64,000 nt of DNA from JAUIAI01 sp049680625 (lineage in GTDB: Bacteria > Pseudomonadota > Gammaproteobacteria > Burkholderiales > Burkholderiaceae_E). The notes beneath the pieces are model-generated. The model ran no database searches. It was not told the origin of the DNA and saw only the letters and a program-made list of their open reading frames with translations. Within the stretch, counting starts at the first letter, position 1. Every line of letters starts with the position of its first letter. The position numbers and the translations under genes were made by a program. Location: NCBI GenBank assembly GCA_049680625.1, contig JBAUID010000218.1, positions 5,628 through 69,627 of the forward strand, written 5' to 3'. Positions 43,697 through 53,600 of this stretch are shown here, piece by piece.

Positions 43697-45814
43697 TTGA
43701 CAAAGAATTCGTCCAGAGCGGGGCACACCAGTGTAAGGCGTCATCCAACCGCAGCCCTGATCGGGGTTGGTGATGCGCAGGCTGTGAACATGCAGGCAGC
43801 AGGGAAAAAGCGACCGGGAAATTCCGCTCCAAAGAGTAAGCGCTCTGGTCAAAAGTCGGCGGTTTGTGCTCCCGTACCTGCCAAAAAGAAGCGGGTCAAA
43901 AGGAAATCGGTAAAAACTCTGGCAGCTAAAACTCGAATGGGTGAGAAACCGACGGCTAGTTCCAAGCGGTTGGCCAGAGATAGCGAAAAAGCTGGCAAAA
44001 AGGGAAAAACCCGCAAATCAGCCAGATCGGGAAAAGCGCAAACCACTGCTTCGAATCCGCAGGTCAATGCAGATCAGCAGGCGGGTCAGACCAGGCCGTC
44101 ACAAGAGGCCGGCGACTTACCCGGGCAGTGGGCGGCGATGATGTCCGGATTCTTTGCAAATCCTGGTATGGCCGCGACACCTGGTATGCCTGGACCGACT
44201 GGTTTGTCAGAAGCGTCGGCTACCAGGTTGTTTGGCGGCGGTGACGGACTGGCATTCGACCAGCAAAAGCTCAGCGGTCTACAGGCGGAATATGCCAAGC
44301 GTATGCTGGGTCTGCTCAGTCAGCCAGCGGATCAGGTCAAACCCAGCGACCGGCGCTTCAGCGGCTCAGGGTGGCAACACGGATTGTTCGGCTGGAACGC
44401 CGCAATGTATGAACTGAATGCTGAATTTCTATCTCGTATGGGGGCAGCGGTCACCGGGAATGAACGTGATGTTCAGCGGGTTCGGTTTGCCATCAGCCAG
44501 TGGGTCGATGCGATGTCACCGGCCAATTTCCTGGTCACCAACCCGCAGGCTCAACAAGTCATGCTTGATACCCAGGGGCGCAGTTTGCAGGCAGGAATGC
44601 AAAACCTGATGGAAGACATCTACCGCGGACGTATTTCGCAAACCGATGAAACAGCGTTCCGGGTTGGTGAGAATCTGGCGGTAACCCCAGGCAGTGTTGT
44701 CTACGAAAATGAGTTGATACAACTGATTCAATACCAGCCAACAACCTCCAAGGTTGGGGCCGTACCGATGCTGATGGTGCCGCCCTGCATTAACAAGTTT
44801 TATATTCTTGATTTACAACCGTCCAACTCAATTGTGGCCTGGCTTGTCGATCAGGGCCATACCGTGTTTATGTTGTCCTGGAAAAATGTTTGGGAAGACC
44901 AGGGAAGCCTGACTTGGGACGACTATCTTGACCGTGGCGCGATCACGGCAATTAACACAGTAAAAAAGATAGCCGGGGTTCCAAAAATCAATGCTCTCGG
45001 CTTTTGCGTTGGCGGAACAATTGTTGCTACGGCTTTGTCGGTCTTGGCGGCCCGAGGTGAACAACCGGTTCAGTCGTTAACCCTGCTGACAACCTTGCTC
45101 GACTTTGAAAACGCTGGTGTTCTCAATATTTTTGTTGATGAGGCTCATGTTGCGTGGCGCGAGGCGACTATTGGGCAAGGTGGTTTGATGGCCGGGTCAG
45201 AGTTGGCGCAGACGTTCTCTTCACTGCGGCCGAACGACTTGATCTGGAATTACGTCGAACGCAATTACCTGCAAGGCGAAAAGCCCGCGGCCTTTGATCT
45301 GTTGTTCTGGAACGCGGACAGCACAAATTTGCCTGGGCCGATGTTTGCCTGGTATTTACGCCATATGTATTTACAGAACGACTTGTGCGTGCCCGATACG
45401 CTTGAATGCCTTGGCGAAAAAATCGATCTATCCCGGCTCACCATGCCAACATTCATCTACGGATCTCGCGATGACCACATCGTGCCATGGGATGCCGCTT
45501 ATGCCAGCCGTGCCTTGCTGGGGGGGCCAACAGAGTTCGTGATGGGTGCCAGTGGGCATATTGCCGGTGTGATAAATCATCCGGACAAAAACAAGCGCCA
45601 TCACTGGGTAAATAACAGGGATGTTCCTGACGTAAACGACTGGCTGACCACGGCAGAGCAAAGGCCGGGCAGTTGGTGGCCACATTGGGCCGAATGGTTG
45701 CTTGCGCATCGTGGCAAGATGGTTGCCGCACCGGCAACACCGGGAAGCGCTGAGTTTCAGGTTATTGAGGCGGCACCTGGTCGATACGTTAAGCAGGCAG
45801 CCAACAAGTCGTGA
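43697..45814 (+). CDS. phaC: class I polyhydroxyalkanoate synthase with histone-like N-terminal tail
   Basis: 705 aa, about 110 longer than usual. Residues 37-113 hold 29 Lys/Arg and only 3 acidic residues in 77, resembling H1/PhaF-type DNA-binding tails. The synthase core starts near 142. Catalytic triad: C437 in GFCVGGT (lipase-like box), D593 in GSRDDHIVPW, H621 in GASGHIAG. Polymerises 3-hydroxyacyl-CoA on storage granules. The start is TTG 43697 after AGGA; starting at the ATG at residue 32 would still keep the basic tail. Followed by phaB; no phaA is present. Confidence 0.96.
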   Translation: MTKNSSRAGHTSVRRHPTAALIGVGDAQAVNMQAAGKKRPGNSAPKSKRSGQKSAVCAPVPAKKKRVKRKSVKTLAAKTRMGEKPTASSKRLARDSEKAGKKGKTRKSARSGKAQTTASNPQVNADQQAGQTRPSQEAGDLPGQWAAMMSGFFANPGMAATPGMPGPTGLSEASATRLFGGGDGLAFDQQKLSGLQAEYAKRMLGLLSQPADQVKPSDRRFSGSGWQHGLFGWNAAMYELNAEFLSRMGAAVTGNERDVQRVRFAISQWVDAMSPANFLVTNPQAQQVMLDTQGRSLQAGMQNLMEDIYRGRISQTDETAFRVGENLAVTPGSVVYENELIQLIQYQPTTSKVGAVPMLMVPPCINKFYILDLQPSNSIVAWLVDQGHTVFMLSWKNVWEDQGSLTWDDYLDRGAITAINTVKKIAGVPKINALGFCVGGTIVATALSVLAARGEQPVQSLTLLTTLLDFENAGVLNIFVDEAHVAWREATIGQGGLMAGSELAQTFSSLRPNDLIWNYVERNYLQGEKPAAFDLLFWNADSTNLPGPMFAWYLRHMYLQNDLCVPDTLECLGEKIDLSRLTMPTFIYGSRDDHIVPWDAAYASRALLGGPTEFVMGASGHIAGVINHPDKNKRHHWVNNRDVPDVNDWLTTAEQRPGSWWPHWAEWLLAHRGKMVAAPATPGSAEFQVIEAAPGRYVKQAANKS

Positions 45815-45842
45815 TGACAAATCTTTTTAACAGGAGTGAATG

Positions 45843-46580
45843 ATGACAGGACGAATTGCTTACGTGACCGGGGGAATGGGCGGTATCGGAACTTCAATTT
45901 GCCGCGGTCTTTATGACAAAGGACACACTGTCATTGCGGGCTGCGGTCCGAGTCGTGATTTTGACAAGTGGCTAACCGAGCAGGCCGCCGACGGTTACAA
46001 GTTCTACGCATCGGTTGGCAATGTCGCGGATTGGGATTCCACGGTCGAAGCGTTTGAAAAGGTGAAATCCGAACACGGTAATCCCGACATTCTCGTTAAT
46101 AACGCGGGCATTACGCGCGACGGATTGTTTCGGAAAATGAGCAGTGATGACTGGAACGCCGTGATTTCTACTAATCTCAATTCATTGTTCAACGTGACCA
46201 AACAAGTTGTCGACGGCATGCTTGAAAATAAATGGGGCAGAGTAATTAATATCTCGTCTGTTAATGGCCAGAAAGGGCAGTTTGGTCAGACAAATTATTC
46301 AACTGCCAAGGCCGGTATACATGGTTTCACGATGGCGTTAGCCCAGGAACTGGCATCGAAAGGCATTACGGTTAATACGGTGTCACCTGGGTACATTGGT
46401 ACCGACATGGTTAAGGCTATGCGCGCAGAGGTGCTTGAGAAAATTGTTAGCACAATTCCGGTTAGGCGGCTTGGCACCCCAGAAGAAATTGGCTCTGTGA
46501 TTTCCTGGATTGCATCCGATGAAGCTGGTTTTTCGACCGGAGCAGACTTCTCTCTTAATGGCGGATTACACATGGGTTGA
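45843..46580 (+). CDS. phaB: acetoacetyl-CoA reductase
   Basis: 245 aa short-chain dehydrogenase. MTGRIAYVTGGMGGIGTSIC (cofactor motif), NNAGITRDG, and catalytic Ser/Tyr/Lys in ISSVNGQKGQFGQTNYSTAKAG. Makes (R)-3-hydroxybutyryl-CoA for PhaC, using NADPH in characterised homologues. ATG 45843 is preferred over ATG 45840 because AGGAG is then six bases away and the protein begins like other PhaB proteins. Confidence 0.96.
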   Translation: MTGRIAYVTGGMGGIGTSICRGLYDKGHTVIAGCGPSRDFDKWLTEQAADGYKFYASVGNVADWDSTVEAFEKVKSEHGNPDILVNNAGITRDGLFRKMSSDDWNAVISTNLNSLFNVTKQVVDGMLENKWGRVINISSVNGQKGQFGQTNYSTAKAGIHGFTMALAQELASKGITVNTVSPGYIGTDMVKAMRAEVLEKIVSTIPVRRLGTPEEIGSVISWIASDEAGFSTGADFSLNGGLHMG

Positions 46581-46623
46581 GTGGTGCAAGCCATCGTTTA
46601 TCTCACGGAGAAATATACAAGTA

Positions 46624-47175
46624 ATGAGTCCTACCTCACCAAGACTAATCAAGAAGTACCCGAATCGGCGTTTGTATGACACGCAGACCAGTAGCTATAT
46701 CACGCTGGCCGACGTGAAACAGTTGGTTTTGGACAATGAGCCGTTTCAGGTTATCGATGCAAAGGCTGAAACTGATCTCACACGAACGATTCTTTTGCAG
46801 ATAATTCTTGAGGAAGAGGCGGGCGGCATGCCGTTGTTCTCTGAACAGATGCTGTGTCAGACGATACGGTTCTACGGTCATGCAATGCAAGGCATGATGG
46901 GCGCTTACCTGGAAAAGACAATGGCTGCGTTCGTGGAGATACAAGACAAAATGCAGGGTCAGTCCAAGGGGTTGTACGACAATCAGGGAGCACCGTCCCC
47001 GGAAATGTGGACGCAATTCATGTCGATGCAGACCCCAATGATTCAGACTATGATGAGCAATTACATTGAGCAGAGTAAGAACCTGTTTGTAAAAATGCAG
47101 GAACAGGTCGAGGAAAATACCCGCACGATGTTCGACAACTTTAATATTAAACCGCCAGGCGATAAAAATCCGTGA
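46624..47175 (+). CDS. phaR: polyhydroxyalkanoate synthesis repressor PhaR
   Basis: 183 aa. The PHA/PHB accumulation DNA-binding domain occupies about 6-65 (LIKKYPNRRLYDTQTSSYITL), followed by the granule-associated region with MPLFSEQMLCQTIRFYGHAMQ and a Met/Gln-rich tail. PhaR represses phasin and pha genes and is released by nascent polymer. Its likely target is the inverted repeat at the phaC promoter. GTGA overlap with rimO. Confidence 0.95.
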   Translation: MSPTSPRLIKKYPNRRLYDTQTSSYITLADVKQLVLDNEPFQVIDAKAETDLTRTILLQIILEEEAGGMPLFSEQMLCQTIRFYGHAMQGMMGAYLEKTMAAFVEIQDKMQGQSKGLYDNQGAPSPEMWTQFMSMQTPMIQTMMSNYIEQSKNLFVKMQEQVEENTRTMFDNFNIKPPGDKNP

Positions 47176-48548
47176 GTAATTCTGTTGCGATCCCACCCGG
47201 TCGACCCGGCCGGGTGGGATTTGTTTCTCTGGGTTGCCCGAAGGCATTGGTCGATAGCGAACGAATCATCACTCAGCTGCGCTCAGAAGGTTACGACATC
47301 GCCCAGCAGTATCAAGACGCTGATATGGTTGTTGTCAATACTTGCGGCTTTATTGATGAAGCTGTCCAGGAGTCCCTGGACGTCATTGGTGAGGCTCTAG
47401 CCGAGAACGGCAAGGTGATTGTGACTGGCTGCCTGGGAGCAAAATCAGCTGCAGACGGAGGCAATCTGGTTGCAAAGATTCATCCCAAAGTGCTGGCTGT
47501 GACCGGTCCGCATGCAACAGCAGAAGTTGTTAATGCTGTTCATACTCATTTGCCTAAACCTCATGATCCGTTTGTTGATCTGGTGCCTGAGGCGGGCATT
47601 AAGTTGACTCCGGCACATTACGCCTACCTGAAGATTTCTGAAGGTTGCAACCATCGGTGCAGTTTTTGCATCATTCCATCAATGCGTGGTGATCTTGACA
47701 GCCGCCCGGTTGGCGATGTGATGCGGGAGGCCAGCGCTCTCGTGAACGGTGGGGTTCGTGAACTGTTGGTTGTATCGCAGGACACCAGTGCCTATGGCGT
47801 CGATCTGAAATACAGAACCGGTTTTGTCGATGGGCGGCCGGTAAAAACCCGGATGCTGGATCTTGTTCAAGAGCTTGGACAACTCGATGCCTGGGTACGG
47901 TTGCACTATGTTTACCCGTATCCGCATGTTGACGACGTGGTGCCGCTTATGGCTCAGGGGTTGATCCTTCCGTACCTTGACGTGCCGTTTCAGCATTCGT
48001 CCGCGCGTATTCTGAAGCTGATGAAGCGGCCGGCGTCGGGCGAAAAGAATATTGAGCGTATTGCCGCCTGGCGCAAAATTTGTCCCGATATCACTGTACG
48101 GAGTACTTTCATAGTTGGCTTTCCAGGTGAAACCGAAGCAGAATTCAGCGAGTTATTGCAGTTTCTTGAAGAAGCGCAACTTGATCGAGTCGGCTGCTTC
48201 GCTTATTCGCCTGTAGACGGCGCAACCGCTAATGATTTGCCAGATCCTGTGCCGGATGAAGTTCGTGAAGAGCGTCGCGAGCGCTTTATGCAAGTGCAGT
48301 CGGCGATTAGCGCGCAGCGCTTGCAGCGCTTCGTTGGTCGGGAAATGACGGTGCTGATTGATGCAGTTGGCCGTGATTCTGATGGCAACGATATAGTCAT
48401 TGCCCGCTCGCCCGGTGATGCGCCAGAGATTGACGGCATTGTCGCCCTGCCTGCGCATTCGGATCTGAAAATCGGTGAATTTGCCCAGGTCGAGATCGTA
48501 GAAGCGACCGAGCATGATTTAATTGGTGATTATCCGGTGAGCAATTGA
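47172..48548 (+). CDS. rimO: ribosomal protein uS12 methylthiotransferase
   Basis: 458 aa. N-terminal UPF0004 domain with cysteines in SLGCPKALVDSE, NTCGFIDEA and VTGCLGAK; radical SAM motif EGCNHRCSFCIIPSMRG; C-terminal TRAM domain. Methylthiolates an Asp of S12. Start GTG 47172 overlapping phaR by 4 bp, an arrangement also seen in other betaproteobacteria. Confidence 0.96.
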   Translation: MSNSVAIPPGRPGRVGFVSLGCPKALVDSERIITQLRSEGYDIAQQYQDADMVVVNTCGFIDEAVQESLDVIGEALAENGKVIVTGCLGAKSAADGGNLVAKIHPKVLAVTGPHATAEVVNAVHTHLPKPHDPFVDLVPEAGIKLTPAHYAYLKISEGCNHRCSFCIIPSMRGDLDSRPVGDVMREASALVNGGVRELLVVSQDTSAYGVDLKYRTGFVDGRPVKTRMLDLVQELGQLDAWVRLHYVYPYPHVDDVVPLMAQGLILPYLDVPFQHSSARILKLMKRPASGEKNIERIAAWRKICPDITVRSTFIVGFPGETEAEFSELLQFLEEAQLDRVGCFAYSPVDGATANDLPDPVPDEVREERRERFMQVQSAISAQRLQRFVGREMTVLIDAVGRDSDGNDIVIARSPGDAPEIDGIVALPAHSDLKIGEFAQVEIVEATEHDLIGDYPVSN

Positions 48549-48554
48549 ATCACA

Positions 48555-48607
48555 GTACGAGTAGCAACCCGTTCATCTGTAGCGGGTCGTCTTGGTACTA
48601 CTCGTAC
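48555..48607. terminator. Bidirectional terminator-like hairpin between rimO and the TPR lipoprotein gene
   Basis: GTACGAGTAG (48555-48564) and CTACTCGTAC (48598-48607) pair perfectly; within, ACCCG (48567-48571) pairs with CGGGT (48583-48587). The right arm includes the stop of the minus-strand gene. There is no U-run, so termination efficiency is uncertain. Confidence 0.5.
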
Positions 48608-49575
48608 GGATCTATCCCGTTGCGCGCTTTTGATGCGTAGGAGCGATACTCGAGCGATTCGTCGAACCGACCCATTTTCAAATACAGGTTCGCCAGCGCC
48701 TCAAAGTTGTTAATCACCTCTGGCTGTTCGAAACCCATGCGCTCGATACGCATCGTCAGTGCGCGCTTGAGTAGAGTTTCTGCACGTCCCAGTTGCTCGT
48801 CGGCCTCGAAACCGCTGGCGGCGTCATGAAGGCGGTTGGCCAGAGCGGGACCGGGGCCTAAAAGACGTTGGTATTGGTTCAGCGACGCGTCAAACATCTG
48901 TGTGGCGAGAGGGGCATTGCCATTGTTTCTGGCGGCAAGCGCGACGCGCCAGCGGGCATCAGCAACCTCATTGCTTTGTGCACCGTACTGGCGCAACAGC
49001 AAAGTGACAGATCGTTGGTACAAGGTCACGGCCTGTCCATACTGAAACAAGTCTTCCCGTGCACTGCCCAAAGCGACAAGGTAACGATTGACATCAGGGT
49101 GGGCCGGGCCAAGATGTTTGTCAGCAAGGGCAAGCGCCCATTCGAGGATTCGAACTGCGTCTTCGCGGCGCTGCTGGTTTTGGTAAGCGAGACCCAGACC
49201 TAGTAGCGATTCTGCGTATAACGAGTGATCCTGCCCATAAACCTGCTCCCGAATTTTAAGGCTCTTGGTGTAGAAAGATTCACTTCTCGGATGGTCATAC
49301 ATCAGGCGGTAAATCCAGCCGATCTTGTCCAGTACCACCGCTTGATCCTGAAGCTTTGCCAACGGTAGTGCCTTAACCTGAGTCAACGCTTCCTGTGCCT
49401 TTTTCAGCGCAAGGTCGTATTCGCCCTGAGCGATCAAGCGGGTTGCTACCCGGGTTGAGCGTTCCCATTCCTGCAGGCCATCCCCTACCGGTTTGATAGC
49501 CGCACCCTGAGGAGCGCAAGCGCTTATCAGGGTGGCCAGCAGGACAATTTGACAGAACTGAGTTAACCGATTCAT
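48598..49575 (-). CDS. TPR-repeat lipoprotein
   Basis: 325 aa. Lipoprotein signal with lipobox LISAC (Cys about 20), so membrane-anchored. The remainder is kinesin-light-chain-like tetratricopeptide repeats, for example SESFYTKSLKIREQVYG and YAESLLGLGLAYQNQQRREDAVRILEWALAL. Protein-interaction scaffold; no specific partner indicated. Its upstream region (49576-49783) shows no gene. Confidence 0.8.
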   Translation of the reverse strand: MNRLTQFCQIVLLATLISACAPQGAAIKPVGDGLQEWERSTRVATRLIAQGEYDLALKKAQEALTQVKALPLAKLQDQAVVLDKIGWIYRLMYDHPRSESFYTKSLKIREQVYGQDHSLYAESLLGLGLAYQNQQRREDAVRILEWALALADKHLGPAHPDVNRYLVALGSAREDLFQYGQAVTLYQRSVTLLLRQYGAQSNEVADARWRVALAARNNGNAPLATQMFDASLNQYQRLLGPGPALANRLHDAASGFEADEQLGRAETLLKRALTMRIERMGFEQPEVINNFEALANLYLKMGRFDESLEYRSYASKARNGIDPYE

Positions 49576-49783
49576 GGTTCCGATGCGAGTAGCGAAGGAT
49601 GGTGCTTTACTGGACCGGTTCGATGTGTTGAGCCGGGTTATTTACAGTAATGGTGTATCACGGGGAAAGATGACACTGCCTATCGCACCGGTCAAACTGG
49701 CCAGGTGGTGGGTCAGAGGTAATGAATGGCGCGTTTTTTGGAATATTTCAAACACTCGATGGCAGCGCCGATGTGTTCGAATT

Positions 49784-50623
49784 CTAAACGTCAGAAAAGT
49801 AATTCAGGATAGAGTCCAGGCCGCAGTGGTTTACCGCGTGTTTCGTTTCGGAGCGGACTATTGGCTTTGCGTGATAGGCCACTGAAATTCCAGCGATTGC
49901 CATCATGCGTAGATCATTGGCACCGTCACCGATGACAATGGTTTGCTCAGGTGTGCAGCCGATCAGGCTGCAGGTTTGGAGCACGGTATCTTGCTTTTTT
50001 TGGGCGTCTATCACCGCGCCTTCGGTTCGGCCAGTGAGCTTATTGTTGACGATTTCAAGTTTATTAGCCCGGTGATGGTGCATGTTAAGTTTTTTTGCCA
50101 GGCGTTCGGTGAACCAGGTGAATCCACCAGAAACAATCAGCGATTGCAGGCCGGCTTGATGGGCATGGGCTATCAGCGTTTGTGCACCCGGGCTGCAACG
50201 CACGCGCTCGTCGTACACGGTTTGCAATATGCATTCGTCCAGTCCCTCAAGCAAAGCCAGGCGCTGGTTCAGTGCTGCGTTAAAGTCCAGTTCTCCGCGC
50301 ATTGCTGCTTCGGTAATCGCGGCGACCTCTTTTTTCTTACCGGCGAAATCGGCAATTTCGTCGATACATTCGACGGTGATCAAGGTGGAATCCATATCGA
50401 ACACGATCAGGCGGTAGTTCGTAAGCGAATCTTTGTCGGGAACAATTTCAGCGTCTACGCCCAGGCGATCAGCCAGTGGTGTGATCTGACTGCCGTTCAG
50501 TTTGACCCCGCGCCAGATCGCAAGTGAGGGGTTGCGCAGATTGGAGGGATTACCGACTAAGGTACAAAATTCGCTGATCTGGGTGTTGGTCAGTTCAGCA
50601 CCCTGTACGACTAACCGGCTCAT
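49784..50623 (-). CDS. serB: phosphoserine phosphatase
   Basis: 279 aa HAD phosphatase. Motif I FDMDSTLITVECIDEIA (nucleophile Asp), motif II Ser in IVSGGFTWFTERL, motif IV IGDGANDLRMMAIAGISVAYHAKP. The N-terminal ~75 residues form the ACT-like SerB domain. Last step of serine synthesis. Its ATG overlaps the mfd stop by ATGA, so the two are translationally coupled. Confidence 0.95.
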   Translation of the reverse strand: MSRLVVQGAELTNTQISEFCTLVGNPSNLRNPSLAIWRGVKLNGSQITPLADRLGVDAEIVPDKDSLTNYRLIVFDMDSTLITVECIDEIADFAGKKKEVAAITEAAMRGELDFNAALNQRLALLEGLDECILQTVYDERVRCSPGAQTLIAHAHQAGLQSLIVSGGFTWFTERLAKKLNMHHHRANKLEIVNNKLTGRTEGAVIDAQKKQDTVLQTCSLIGCTPEQTIVIGDGANDLRMMAIAGISVAYHAKPIVRSETKHAVNHCGLDSILNYFSDV

Positions 50624-53600
50624 TTGGTTTCGTCCGTTTTGTCCGTTGCGTCCGTTTTGTCGGCTGATTCAGCTTCACGCTTGAGTGCCGAAATAATTTC
50701 ACGGATTCGCTGCACCCTCTGTTGCAGATCGGGCGATTCAACTGACACCCGGATTCGGTCTGCGCCAGCCAGCCGGGTGTCCTTACGCGACTGCATGAAA
50801 GCAATGATGGCCGATGGTTCGATTGGCGGTTGGGCAATAAACTGGATCACAATGGCTTGTTCGCTCGCATCGATTTTATTAACACCAATCGGACGCGATA
50901 AAACCCGTAGCCGATGCGTATCAACAAGTGCGCGGGCCGGTTCCGGCAGGCGGCCAAACCGATCGATCAGCTCTTCGGACATACGAATCAGTGCGTCATC
51001 ATCAGAACAATTAGCCAGCCGCTTGTACAAGGTCAGACGTTCGTGGATATCCGGGCAGTAGTCGGCCGGCAACAATGCCGGCATATGCAAGTTGATTTCA
51101 GTTGTACTCGCCAGTGGTGCTTCAAGGTCGGGTTCCTTTCCGGCTTTCAGCGAGCGAACCGCTTCGTCGAGCATCTCGGCATACAGCGAAAAGCCAATTT
51201 GTTGCATATCCCCGGACTGGTTGTCACCAAGGACTTCCCCTGAGCCACGGATTTCGAGATCGTGCATCGACAGGAAAAATCCGGCGCCGAGTTCTTCCAT
51301 GCTCTGAATAGCTTCGAGGCGTTTACCGGCATCCCTTGTGATCCCACCTTCGTGGGGGGTCAGGAGGTAGGCGTAAGCCTGGTGGTGCGACCGGCCAACC
51401 CTGCCGCGCAGTTGATGCAGTTGCGCGAGCCCGAACTTGTCTGCCCGGTGGATGACAATGGTATTGGCGGTTGGAACGTCAATTCCTGTTTCGATGATTG
51501 TCGTACAAAGCAACACGTTGAAACGCTGCTGGTGAAAGTCGCGCATAACCCGCTCAAGATCACGCTCACCCATCTGCCCATGGGCGACGGCAATGCGAGC
51601 TTCCGGGACAAGCTCGGCAAGGGTATCGCGACGGGTATTGATAGTTTGTACTTCGTTGTGCAGGTAGTAAACCTGGCCGCCGCGTTTTAGTTCACGCAAC
51701 AAGGCTTCGCGGACAACGCTACGGGCCTCCGGGCGGACAAAAGTTTTAATCGCGAGGCGACGCTGCGGTGCGGTTGCAATGACTGAGAAGTCGCGAATGC
51801 CTTCCAGGCTCATGGCCAGGGTTCGCGGGATTGGAGTTGCAGTTAAGGTCAAGACATCCACTTCAGCCCGCAGTGCCTTGAGACGCTCTTTCTGTCGTAC
51901 TCCAAAACGGTGTTCTTCATCAATGATTGCCAGACCAAGTCGCTTCAGCTTGACATCGCTGGACAGTAATTTGTGGGTGCCAATAACAATATCCACCGAG
52001 CCATCGGCCAGGCCGGCAAGGGCAGCCTTGATTTCTTTTCCGGAACGAAATCGTGACAGCTGGGCGACCTTAATCGGCCAGTGGGCAAATCGGTCGCTGA
52101 AAGTTGCGAAGTGTTGTTCGGCGAGCAGGGTTGTTGGCGCCAGTAACACGACTTGTCGTCCGCCGGAAACTGCCAGAAATGCCGCCCGCAGAGCCACTTC
52201 GGTCTTGCCGAATCCAACATCACCGCATACCAGTCGGTCCATTGGTTTGTCAGAAATCATGTCTTGGACAACAGCGTGTATCGCGGCGAGCTGATCCGGG
52301 GTTTCTTCAAACCCGAATCCGTCAGCGAAGGCGGCATAGTCGGAAGCGCTAAATTCGAATGCGTGGCCAACGCGAGCCGCACGCCGGGCATAAAGGTTCA
52401 GCAGTTCCGCGGCAGTGTCGCGGGCCTGTTTGGCGGCCTTCTTGCGCGCTTTTTCCCATTGCCCCGAACCGAGTTGGTGCAGGGGGGCTTCATCGGGATT
52501 GGCGCCACTATAGCGAGAAATCAGGTGTAGCTGTGACACGGGTACATAGAGCATTGACTCCTTCGCATAGGTCAGATGCAGGAACTCCATTGTTCCTTCA
52601 CCGATATCCATGTCGATCAGACCCTCATAGCGTCCGATGCCGTGTTCGATATGGACCACCGGATCGCCTATTTTCAGTTCCGACAGGTCACGGATGATTG
52701 CGTTGACATCAGTAGTGGCCTCGCGTTTGCCGCGCCGCGCTCTGCGCGCAGATCCGGTGAATAATTCCGCTTCGGTAATCAGGGTTACCAGGCCGTCGTC
52801 ACAATGAAAGCCGTCGTGTAACGGACCGACAACCATGGCGGCGATATCCGCGCTGTCAGCCCAGTCTGCCCAACTGGACTTCACCGGCAGTTTGAGTTCG
52901 TACTCACCAAAGAGTTGCACCAGGGTTTCCAACCGTCCTTCAGACTCTGCCATCACCAGAATGCGGGCCATGGATTGCGCCGGCTGTTGGCGGCGAGTTT
53001 GAATCAGGGCGTGTATGCGGCTGACCGGCGAGGCAGCGCGGCGGTCGACAGACACATCAGGCAAGGCCATAGCATATGGAGTCGGTACGCCAGAGGATGA
53101 ATCCAGGGGAACTGACGGGGTTTGGCCTGGCGGTGAATCAGGCCCAGCCTGGTCCGAAGCACCGATGAGATCTGTGCTTGGACGGGCACTGATGTTTATC
53201 CGGCCGAAACGTTTGACCTCACCAAAAAACTCTTCACCGGTGAGGAACACTTCTGTCGGTTTAAGTAATGGTCGTTCGGCATCATGTGACAAAAAGCTGT
53301 AGCGGGATTTTGCGTCGGTGAGGAAATCATCAATCGTTTCAGAAACATCACCATGAAAAACAATCGTGGAGCCCTCAGGCAGGTAGTGAAAGATATCGGC
53401 TGTTTCCTCGTGAAACAACGGCAGGTAATACTCAATACCGGCACCGAAAATTCCGTTAGCAATGTCTTTATAGAGTGCGCAGCGCGAAGGGTCACCTTCG
53501 AAGCGTTCGCGCCAACGGTTGCGAAAATTGTTACGGCTGGCTTCATCGGTTGGCACTTCGCGAGCGGGTAGCAGTCGGACGTTTTGCACCGGATACAGAC

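Noticed and set aside
49574..49885. Possible 103-aa gene upstream of the TPR lipoprotein gene
   Set aside because: It runs into the serB coding region on the opposite strand and shows no domain or convincing Shine-Dalgarno.
49943..50527. 194-codon open frame antisense to serB
   Set aside because: It lies entirely opposite serB, whose HAD motifs are intact, and shows no domain or ribosome-binding site.
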